DNA of 5,119 nt from Thermoleophilia bacterium (GTDB taxonomy: Bacteria; Actinomycetota; Thermoleophilia; Gaiellales; SKUG01): the NCBI GenBank assembly GCA_025964465.1, contig JAOPYS010000471.1:1-5119 (forward strand), read 5' to 3'. Within the stretch, counting starts at the first letter, position 1. Each line of letters begins with the position of its first letter. Below the pieces are notes generated by a model. That model was given only the letters and a program-made list of their open reading frames with translations. It ran no database searches and had not been told where the DNA came from. A program made the translations under genes and the position numbers. Positions 1 through 5,063 of this stretch are shown piece by piece.

Positions 1-5
1 GGGAG
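1..5 (+). promoter_or_regulatory. Ribosome binding site of flgE
   Basis: GGGAG lies 8 nt before the ATG at 14. It supports that ATG over the in-frame ATG at 26, and the protein from 14 begins with the family-typical MLR-x-MY. The window begins here, so any promoter lies outside it. Confidence 0.6.
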
Positions 6-13
6 TAGTCACC

Positions 14-939
14 ATGTTGCGAGCCATGTACCCCTCGATCTCCGGTCTGCGAAATCACCAGACCATTCTCGACGTCGTCGGAAACAACATCGCCAACGTC
101 AACACGTACGGCTTCAAGGCGTCCAACGTCGCCTTCAAGACGCTGCTGTCGCAGACGACCCAGGGCGCCGGTGCCCCGAGCCCCGTGCTCGGCGGTACCA
201 ACAACTCCAGGTCGGCCTCGGCATGACGGTGGACTCGATCGCCCAGCGCTTCACGCAGGGTGCCCTCCAGACCACCGGCGTGCAGACCGACCTCGCGCTC
301 CAGGGCGACGGGTTCTTCAACGTCGCTCCGGATGCGGCAGCGATCGCGGCGGGCACGCCCGACGTCTCCTACACCCGGGCCGGCAACTTCACCTTCGACG
401 CCACTGGCACGCTCGTGACGAGCGCGGGCAATTTCGTGCTCGGCTGGCTGGACAACGACCTGACGACGCCGGCACTGGCCACGTCTCCCGGCACGTTCAC
501 TGCGACGCCCAACGGTGCCACGCCGGATCCGCTCGCCAAGATTACCCTGCCGCCGAACCAGTACAAGGACATCATCATCGGTGCGGATGGCTCGGTCTCT
601 GGCATCTTCAACGATCCGACGTTGCCCCTCGATCCCCGTCAGGGACAGCGTGAAGTTGTTGCGATGATCGCTGTTTCTCGCTTCGCCAACGCGGGCGGCC
701 TGACGCAGGTCGGCAACAACGATTGGAAGGAGAGCGTCAACTCCGGCGCCCCTCTGGACAACTTCGTTGGTGCCGGCGGCAACGGCCAGCTCGCGGTGGG
801 CTACCTCGAGATGTCGAACGTGGACCTCGCGACGGAGTTCACCGAGATGATCAAGGCGCAGCGTGGCTTCCAGGCCAACAGCCGCGTCATCACGACGAGC
901 GACGAGATCCTCCAGGAGCTCGTGAACCTCAAGCGCTAG
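14..939 (+). pseudogene. flgE: Flagellar hook protein FlgE, split by a one-base frameshift
   Basis: FlgE polymerises outside the cell into the hook that joins the rod to the filament. The first part (14-226) starts with the rod/hook N-terminal domain: MLRAMYPSISGLRNHQ, then the diagnostic GNNIANVNTYGFK. Frame 2 then hits a TGA at 224-226. The rest continues in frame 1 from the CAG at 208: QVGLGM, then TQGALQTTG, GDGFFNV (about residues 98-104), YTRAGNF (about 120-126), and a classic C-terminus with SNVDLATEFTEMIKAQRGFQANSRVI and LVNLKR. The two halves join without gap or repeat if one C is restored in the CC at 207-208 (TCC-CAG instead of TCCAG), giving about 308 residues. That is shorter than E. 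coli FlgE (about 400) but near the short Bacillus-type hook proteins. The ATG at 223 is an internal conserved Met, not a natural start. A sequencing or assembly error is likelier than a true null, because every neighbour is intact. Confidence 0.9.
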
Positions 940-1112
940 TCGCGCCGAGGTTCGCGCCGTGGATGGAGATTCATCGCGCTGGTCCGGGCACTGACGCCCG
1001 ACCGGACTCGGGATGCTTTGGGCGGTGGGCTCACCACCTGCCGCAGGAGCGACCCGTGCCGTCAACCAACTTCCGGGGCCCGCCAAGGATGGCAGCGCCG
1101 GCGCGATGCGAC
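940..1112 (+). other. Non-coding spacer after flgE
   Basis: This is the first half of the 305-bp gap between flgE and flbD. Frames are open here only because the DNA is GC-rich, and none of their translations looks like a known protein. The one structure I see is a weak inverted repeat, GTCCGG (982-987) with CCGGAC (1002-1007), with a 14-nt loop. It overlaps a 5-bp alternative, CCCGA (997-1001) with TCGGG (1008-1012). Neither is followed by a T-run. Confidence 0.6.
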
Positions 1113-1157
1113 AACGACGAGGCGCGTGTCCCACGGGACGCGCGCCCGTCGTCGTTT
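1113..1157 (+). terminator. Strong hairpin, probable terminator after flgE
   Basis: Bases 1113-1131 pair with 1136-1156. AACGACGA (1113-1120) matches TCGTCGTT (1149-1156) perfectly. Then come two G-C pairs (1121-1122 with 1146-1147) and nine more pairs (1123-1131 with 1136-1144, including one T-G wobble). Only G1148 and C1145 bulge out. The loop is CACG (1132-1135). The result is a stem of about 19 bp, mostly G-C, followed by only three T residues (1155-1157), two of them inside the stem. It sits between flgE and the predicted flbD promoter, where a terminator is expected. U-poor terminators are plausible in high-GC Gram-positives. It could instead be an mRNA 3'-end stabiliser or a protein-binding palindrome. 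Confidence 0.5.
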
Positions 1158-1180
1158 CGAGACCCGAACCGGTGGGCGCA

Positions 1181-1237
1181 TTGCACTCGATCCAACGTGC
1201 GCTGGCGCCTCAAGCGAGGTGCGGGGGGCGCCGATGC
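1181..1237 (+). promoter_or_regulatory. Sigma28-like promoter of flbD-motA-motB, with upstream TTGCA
   Basis: TCAAG (1210-1214) is followed after 15 nt by GCCGATGC (1230-1237). This matches the FliA/SigD/WhiG pattern of TAAAG, about 14-15 nt, GCCGATAA. TTGCA (1181-1185) lies 29 nt before the TCAAG and recurs at the two sister sites before fliL and before the gene at 5064. By the usual sigma28 spacing transcription would begin near 1243-1245, on or next to the GTG start of flbD. A 5-bp inverted repeat (GGCGC 1227-1231, GCGCC 1236-1240) overlaps the -10 region and may be chance. Confidence 0.6.
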
Positions 1238-1244
1238 GCCATTC

Positions 1245-1505
1245 GTGATCGAACTCCACCGACTTCATGGCAACGGGACGTTCCTCGTGAACGCGGACCT
1301 CATCGAGACGATCGAGGCCCGACCCGACACCACCATCACGCTGGTGAACAAGCACCGGTACGTGGTGCAGGACACCGTGCGCGAGGTCGTCGACGAGATC
1401 GTGCAGTTCCGCGCCCGCATCGCACACGCGGTCGGCGCACAGGGAGACCATGCGGCAGGGGCCAGGACACTGGTCACCGTCGAGGACGAGGAGCAGGCTG
1501 CCTGA
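1245..1505 (+). CDS. flbD: Flagellar protein FlbD (SwrD family)
   Basis: This is a small 86-residue protein of the FlbD family. In Bacillus the homologue SwrD (YlzI), encoded between flgE and fliL, raises flagellar power; no enzymatic activity is known. The whole family core is visible: MIELHRLHGNGTFLVNAD, then LIETIEARPDTTITLVN (about residues 19-35), then RYVVQDTVREVVDEIVQF (about 38-55). The last 25 or so residues (HAVGAQGDHAAG to VEDEEQAA) are an acidic tail longer than in many relatives. The GTG at 1245 is chosen because family proteins start at M-I-x-L. The ATG at 1234 is out of frame and stops at once. There is no well-placed Shine-Dalgarno: the G-run at 1223-1228 is 16 nt away. A leaderless start from the promoter just upstream is therefore likely. 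The stop overlaps the motA start by one base. Confidence 0.9.
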   Translation: MIELHRLHGNGTFLVNADLIETIEARPDTTITLVNKHRYVVQDTVREVVDEIVQFRARIAHAVGAQGDHAAGARTLVTVEDEEQAA

Positions 1506-2386
1506 TGGCGGACGAACCAACACCCATCACGAGCGCAGGCTCGGACGGTGACGAGGGCGGGTCGGGGAGCTCGATCGACTTCGGCGTCATCGGCGGCATC
1601 CTCATGGCCTTCGGGGCCGTGATCATCGGCCTGCTCATCGAGGGCTCGTCTCCCGGACGCTACGTCAGCCCGTCCGCCGCGATCATCGTCTTCGGTGGCA
1701 CATTCGGCGCGACCATGGGCAGCGTCGGCCTCGAGCGCTTCAAGCAGATGCCCGGCTCCTTCATGCGGGCGCTGACGTACCAGTCGATGGACCGCGCCTT
1801 CGCGATCAACACGCTCGTCACCTTCGCCGAGCGCGCTCGGCGCGAGGGGCTGCTCGTGCTCGAGGACGACCTGCGCAAGACGGAGGACGAGTTCCTGCGG
1901 AAGGGCGTGCAGCTCGTCGTCGATGGCACGGACCCGGAGCTCGTCAAGGAGATCCTGCGCACCGAGATCGACTCGCTCCACGAGGAGCGCCACGCGGGCG
2001 CCAAGGTGTGGGCGCTCATGGGCGGCTACGCACCGACGCTCGGCATCATCGGCACCGTGGTCGGCCTGGTGCTCGTGCTCTCCAACATCGCCGACCCGTC
2101 GTCGCTCGCCGCGTCGATCGCGGTGGCGTTCATCGCCACGCTCTACGGCGTGGGCTCGGCGAACCTGATCTTCCTGCCGATCGGCACCAAGCTCGAGGGC
2201 TGTGCGACCGACGAGGTCGCGGGCCGCGAGCTGATGATCGAGGGCATCCTCGCCATCCAGTCGGGCGACAACCCGCGCATCGTCGAGGAGAAGCTCGTCT
2301 CGTTCCTGACCACCACCGACCGCGCGAAGTTCCGCGCCGCACAGGGCGCTGGGTCCGAGGACATCGACCTCGACCTGGCCGCGTAG
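1505..2386 (+). CDS. motA: Flagellar motor stator protein MotA
   Basis: MotA is the stator subunit of the inner membrane. With MotB it forms the ion channel whose flow drives the rotor through FliG. The gene encodes 293 residues, the usual length. A polar tail (1-23) precedes TM1 (about 27-47) and TM2 (about 57-75). The cytoplasmic loop has ARREGLLVLE, where R112 and E120 match E. coli R90 and E98, which contact FliG. TM3 carries the signature GGYAPTLGIIGTVVGL (173-188) with P177, the counterpart of P173. TM4 ends at FLPIGTKL with P225, the counterpart of P222. All key residues are present. The ATG at 1505 overlaps the flbD stop (TGATG), and GAGGAG at 1488-1493 can serve as its ribosome site, so translation is probably coupled to flbD. 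motB follows after 10 nt. Confidence 0.96.
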   Translation: MADEPTPITSAGSDGDEGGSGSSIDFGVIGGILMAFGAVIIGLLIEGSSPGRYVSPSAAIIVFGGTFGATMGSVGLERFKQMPGSFMRALTYQSMDRAFAINTLVTFAERARREGLLVLEDDLRKTEDEFLRKGVQLVVDGTDPELVKEILRTEIDSLHEERHAGAKVWALMGGYAPTLGIIGTVVGLVLVLSNIADPSSLAASIAVAFIATLYGVGSANLIFLPIGTKLEGCATDEVAGRELMIEGILAIQSGDNPRIVEEKLVSFLTTTDRAKFRAAQGAGSEDIDLDLAA

Positions 2387-2396
2387 GGGATACACC

Positions 2397-3323
2397 ATGT
2401 CGGGTCGCAGGCGAGACAGCGGAGGCGGGCACGAAGGCGGCGATGAACGCTGGCTGCTCACCTATGCCGACATGATCACCCTGCTCCTGGCGCTGTTCAT
2501 CGTGCTCTTCGCGATGAGCACCATCGACGCGAAGAAGTTCGAGAACGTCAAGCGGTCCCTGTCGGAGACGTTCAAGGGCCAGGTCACGGAGGAGCCGGGC
2601 AGCGTGCTCGACGGCTCTTCCGGCGCGCTCGACCCCGAGATGGCGAACCAGATCCCCGACAAGACCACGGTCTCCAAGGTGATCCAGGCCTCCAATGCGC
2701 GCGCATCCAAGATGCACGACGAGCAGCAGAAGCTCGAGGGTGTCATCAAGGACACGAAGCTCGGCAAGAACAAGAACCTGCAGATCTCACAGTCGGCCAA
2801 TGGCAGCGTCGTGCTCCGCGTTGCTGGTGATGCGCTCTTCGCCTCCGGCCAGTCGACCCTGAAGCCTGGCGTGCGGGAGGACCTCATCCAGATCGAGCGT
2901 GAACTCTCCGTGTTTGGAGCCCGGATCCGCATCGGTGGCCACACCGACGGTCAGCCCTTCCCCGGCGGCAACATGCGCCTCAGCAACGACCGCGCCGAGG
3001 CGGTGTACGACCTGTTCGCATCTGCGGGATTCCGTGAGGCGAACATGGAGACGGGCGGCTTCGCGGACCACGAGCCGCTCGTCGTACCCGCGCACCCGTT
3101 CGACGACGTCCCCAAGAACCGCCGCATCGAGATCACGGTGCTGGCGCCCGGCGCGGACGACCCGCGCCCCAAGGCGGTCCAGCTGATCGAGCAGGTCAAG
3201 AAGGTCGACCGCATGGAGCATCCCAACCCGCCGCCGATCGCGCCGCTCTCCCCGAAGGACGAGCTCAAGATCGACGTCGGCATCGCCGACGACCTCGCCA
3301 GCCAGGCACGGGACATCGCATGA
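2397..3323 (+). CDS. motB: Flagellar motor stator protein MotB
   Basis: MotB is the stator subunit that carries the proton-accepting aspartate and anchors the complex to peptidoglycan. The gene encodes 308 residues. A short basic N-terminus is followed by W19, then YADMITLLLALFIVLFAMS (23-41), where D25 is the counterpart of E. coli D32. The lack of a serine or threonine rich polar pattern is compatible with proton use, but I cannot settle the ion. Residues 44-60 (DAKKFENVKRSLSETFKG region) match the plug segment. The OmpA-like domain starts near LFASGQSTL (147) and has IGGHTDGQP (179-187) and PKNRRIEITV (239-248), the peptidoglycan-binding motifs. A proline-rich acidic tail of about 60 residues follows. 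GGGGA (2386-2390) lies 6 nt before the ATG and overlaps the last base of the motA stop, so the two genes are surely co-transcribed. Confidence 0.96.
   Translation: MSGRRRDSGGGHEGGDERWLLTYADMITLLLALFIVLFAMSTIDAKKFENVKRSLSETFKGQVTEEPGSVLDGSSGALDPEMANQIPDKTTVSKVIQASNARASKMHDEQQKLEGVIKDTKLGKNKNLQISQSANGSVVLRVAGDALFASGQSTLKPGVREDLIQIERELSVFGARIRIGGHTDGQPFPGGNMRLSNDRAEAVYDLFASAGFREANMETGGFADHEPLVVPAHPFDDVPKNRRIEITVLAPGADDPRPKAVQLIEQVKKVDRMEHPNPPPIAPLSPKDELKIDVGIADDLASQARDIA
3265..3291 (+). promoter_or_regulatory. Possible sigma28-like promoter inside the 3' end of motB
   Basis: TCAAG (3265-3269), 15 nt, then GCCGAC (3285-3290) has the same spacing as the flbD promoter. Here both elements fall in conserved-looking MotB codons (ELKIDVGIADD) and no TTGCA lies 29-30 nt upstream. 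Transcription would start near 3299, ahead of the small frame at 3320. In GC-rich coding DNA such matches can arise by chance, so confidence is low. Confidence 0.2.
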
Positions 3324-3421
3324 CCGAGTCCCCCCACACGTTGCACCCCGTCCGACCCGAGCCCGGTGCTCACGCCACGAACACGCGCTGCCGAACCCTC
3401 CGCCAGGAGCACCTCCCATGA
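3320..3421 (+). CDS. Possible 33-residue coupling peptide between motB and fliL
   Basis: This small open frame fills the whole motB-fliL spacer. Its ATG overlaps the motB stop (ATGA, 3320-3323), and its TGA (3419-3421) overlaps the fliL start (ATGA, 3418-3421). GGGA at 3310-3313 lies 6 nt before its ATG. The peptide begins MTESPHTLHPV and ends RTLRQEHLP. It is polar, rich in His, Pro and Arg, has one Cys, and shows no membrane segment or domain I recognise. It may be a true small protein, or merely a translated spacer that carries ribosomes from motB to fliL. The spacer also holds the fliL promoter-like element and a good fliL ribosome site, which explain its existence without a gene. The double overlap could be chance. 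Confidence 0.3.
   Translation: MTESPHTLHPVRPEPGAHATNTRCRTLRQEHLP
3341..3397 (+). promoter_or_regulatory. Sigma28-like promoter of fliL, with upstream TTGCA
   Basis: TTGCA (3341-3345), then 24 nt, TCACG (3370-3374), 15 nt, and GCCGAA (3390-3395). All three offsets equal those of the flbD site; the -35-like box differs by one base. Transcription would begin near 3404, just before the fliL ribosome site AGGAG (3405-3409), leaving a short leader of about 14 nt. This would let fliL and fliN be made independently of the stator genes. Confidence 0.42.
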
Positions 3422-3948
3422 CCAAGTCCAAGCTTCCCCTCATCGCCGTCGCGCTCGTCGTGGTGGGTGCCGTCCTGTACATGACGGTGCTGCACAAGCC
3501 ATCCGGCCCGACCAAGAAGCACATGCTCGAGCCGATCACGCTGTCGGAGCCCTTCGTGGTGAACCTCTCGGACACGGACGACGAGCGCCTCGTCTCCATG
3601 AACGTGGCGGTCCAGCTCGAGCCGATGGACGACGCGCACTTCGCCGCGTTCGAGGGCGAGAAGGGTCACGGCGGCGGAGCTGGCCCGACACCCGGCGAGC
3701 TGAAGGTTTCCACGTACCCGAAGTTCCGCGACGCGGTGATCACGGAGCTGACGTCGACGAGCTACTCGACGCTGCACACCCTCCCGGGCCAGAAGGCGTT
3801 CAAGACGGCGCTGCTCGGTCGCTTCGACGAGATCGCCGAGGTCGACGCCGCCGAGCTGAAGTCCAGCGCCGAGGGCAGCGACCCGACGCACCTGGGCCCG
3901 CCGTACCACGTCGTCGACGTCACCTTCACCAAGCTCGCCCTTCAGTAG
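3418..3948 (+). CDS. fliL: Flagellar basal body-associated protein FliL
   Basis: FliL is a single-pass inner-membrane protein. Its periplasmic (extracytoplasmic) domain surrounds and stabilises the MotA/MotB stators near the basal body. The gene encodes 176 residues, the usual size. A short basic N-terminus (MTKSK) leads into one membrane helix (about 6-25). The outer domain begins EPFVVNLSD (44-52), followed by RLVSMNVAVQLE, the typical first strands of the FliL fold. It ends VVDVTFTKLALQ (165-176), matching the family's VDVYFTxFxxQ end. A glycine-rich stretch (KGHGGGAGPTPGE) near residues 82-94 looks like an inserted loop. AGGAG (3405-3409) is 8 nt before the ATG. A promoter-like element lies just upstream. 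fliN follows after 60 nt. Confidence 0.93.
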   Translation: MTKSKLPLIAVALVVVGAVLYMTVLHKPSGPTKKHMLEPITLSEPFVVNLSDTDDERLVSMNVAVQLEPMDDAHFAAFEGEKGHGGGAGPTPGELKVSTYPKFRDAVITELTSTSYSTLHTLPGQKAFKTALLGRFDEIAEVDAAELKSSAEGSDPTHLGPPYHVVDVTFTKLALQ

Positions 3949-4008
3949 ACCGACCAGTCCGTACAGGCCTGGTACCACGCACCACACCCCGAGACCGGAT
4001 CGCACGCC
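3949..4008 (+). other. Short spacer before the fliN-like gene
   Basis: This 60-bp gap holds no sister copy of the TTGCA/TCAAG/CCGA element, no clear hairpin, and only a weak possible ribosome site (GGA, 3997-3999, 9 nt before the ATG). The fliN-like gene therefore most likely relies on transcription from fliL. Confidence 0.5.
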
Positions 4009-4977
4009 ATGACTGCCGACACATCGAAGGCCAGCCAGCTGCTCGCCGCCGCCCTGCACGGGGCAGCCGACGTTGCACGCGCCCGACTCGAGCGGGACGT
4101 GACCGTGGTGGAGGCACCGCTGCCGGCATCCAACGCCATCCTGCGGTTCGACCTCACCTTCTCCAAGGGCGGCCGACTGTCGTGGTTCGTCACCAACGAG
4201 GACGCGACGGGCTTCTCCGACATCCTCATCGGAGGCCAGGGCGACCGCGGTGCGGTGCTCACCGAGATGCACCTCGACGCCCTCACCGTGGCGTTCAGCG
4301 ACATGCTCCAGCGCTCGGTCGAGACGATCGCCGCCGGGCTCGACGAGCACGTGGAGGCGGGGGAGATCGACCTGGGCATGGAGCAGGAGCTGCCCGCGGC
4401 GGACCCTGCCGGCGCGCGCGTCGCCCTCGCCCTGGAGATCGCCGGGTTCGGCACCTTCCCGATCGTCCAGCAGGCCGACCCGGACCTCGCCCACTACCTC
4501 GACCAGCACGCGCTGGCGTCGGTCGCGGCGCCCGCCGCGCCCGCAGTCGCCGCGCCCCCAGCTGCCGTTGCCCACGCGGAGGAGGCCCCGCCCACGCCGG
4601 CCAGCCCCGTGGTCGGCCTCGCCAACCTGCACGCCGCGCCGAACGGCGACAACGTCGTGCCGATCGAGGCGCCCGTCGCAGCCACGTCGGCGCAGGCCAT
4701 CGCGCAGCGCGGTGGCGGTGACCTGGACATGCTCATGAACGTCCCGCTGCCGCTCACGGTCGAGCTCGGCCGCACGCAGCGCACGATCCGCGAGCTCGTG
4801 GAGTTCAGCGTCGGATCGATCATCGAGCTGGGCAAGCTGGCCGGCGACCCCCTCGACATCATGGTCAACGATCGCGTCATCGCGCGCGGCGAGGTCGTCG
4901 TCATCGACGAGGAGTTCGGTATCCGCGTCACGGAGATCGTCTCGCCCGACGACCGGATCGTCGGCCTCGGCGGCTGA
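4009..4977 (+). CDS. fliN: Flagellar motor switch protein FliN/FliY-like (N-terminal CheC-like region plus SpoA domain)
   Basis: This is a C-ring switch component that takes part in torque and direction switching at the cytoplasmic face. It encodes 322 residues, far longer than E. coli FliN (137) and closer to FliY. Residues about 238-322 are a clear FliN/SpoA domain: DLDMLMNVPLPLTVELGRT, then IRELVEFSVGSIIEL, NDRVIARGEVVVIDEEFGIRV and a final PDDRI. Residues about 170-237 are an Ala/Pro-rich linker. Residues 1-165 look like a diverged CheC/FliM-middle-type fold. The helix 89-111 (LDALTVAFSDML onward) sits where CheC proteins have E-x2-N, but that pair is absent, so CheY-P phosphatase activity is unlikely. 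No EIDALL-like CheY-binding peptide is seen at the N-terminus. The N-terminal assignment is inference; the C-terminal one is firm. The ATG at 4009 has a weak ribosome site. Confidence 0.87.
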   Translation: MTADTSKASQLLAAALHGAADVARARLERDVTVVEAPLPASNAILRFDLTFSKGGRLSWFVTNEDATGFSDILIGGQGDRGAVLTEMHLDALTVAFSDMLQRSVETIAAGLDEHVEAGEIDLGMEQELPAADPAGARVALALEIAGFGTFPIVQQADPDLAHYLDQHALASVAAPAAPAVAAPPAAVAHAEEAPPTPASPVVGLANLHAAPNGDNVVPIEAPVAATSAQAIAQRGGGDLDMLMNVPLPLTVELGRTQRTIRELVEFSVGSIIELGKLAGDPLDIMVNDRVIARGEVVVIDEEFGIRVTEIVSPDDRIVGLGG

Positions 4978-4998
4978 GCACGCCCCCGAGGGAGCAAT

Positions 4999-5056
4999 TT
5001 GCAATATCCCCAGCGTGCTGTGATCGCATCAAGCGGTCGTGGCAGGCGCCCGAATC
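4999..5056 (+). promoter_or_regulatory. Sigma28-like promoter of the gene at 5064, with upstream TTGCA
   Basis: TTGCA (4999-5003) sits in a short AT-rich patch (4996-5007), unusual in this window. After 25 nt comes TCAAG (5029-5033), then a CCGA core (5050-5053) at the same distance as in the flbD and fliL sites. The -10-like box reads CCCGAAT, so it matches the consensus less well than the flbD one. The GTG start lies 35 nt from the T of TCAAG, exactly as for flbD, and transcription should begin within a few bases of it. Confidence 0.45.
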
Positions 5057-5063
5057 GTAGGGC

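Noticed and set aside
223..939. Separate gene starting at ATG 223
   Set aside because: The ATG is the conserved internal Met of the hook motif VGLGM, and the preceding bases continue FlgE in the same frame back to 208. It is the second half of flgE.
929..950. TCAAG at 929 followed by GCCGA at 944, at the flgE end
   Set aside because: The gap is only 10 nt instead of 15, and TCAAG lies in the conserved C-terminal Leu-Lys-Arg codons of FlgE, so it is not a likely promoter.
1062..1087. TCAAC at 1062 and GCCAAG at 1082 with promoter-like spacing
   Set aside because: Both elements deviate from the consensus, TTGCA is absent upstream, and the strong hairpin at 1113 would lie directly in its transcript.
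55..1134. Long open frame of 359 codons on the - strand across flgE
   Set aside because: It is a mirror of the GC-rich flgE coding strand. Its translation is Arg/Ala/Gly/Val-rich with no family match I know, while the + strand holds clear FlgE motifs.
4946..4964. Perfect 7-bp inverted repeat with 5-nt loop near the end of the fliN-like gene
   Set aside because: It lies fully inside codons of the conserved C-terminal PDDRIV stretch, has no T-run, and is explained by codon content. A terminator role ahead of the 5064 promoter is possible but unsupported.
3370..5004. 544-codon open frame on the - strand across fliL and fliN
   Set aside because: It is antisense to two well-recognised genes and results from third-position G/C bias. 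Its composition is Asp/Arg/Val/Gly low-complexity, typical of such shadows.
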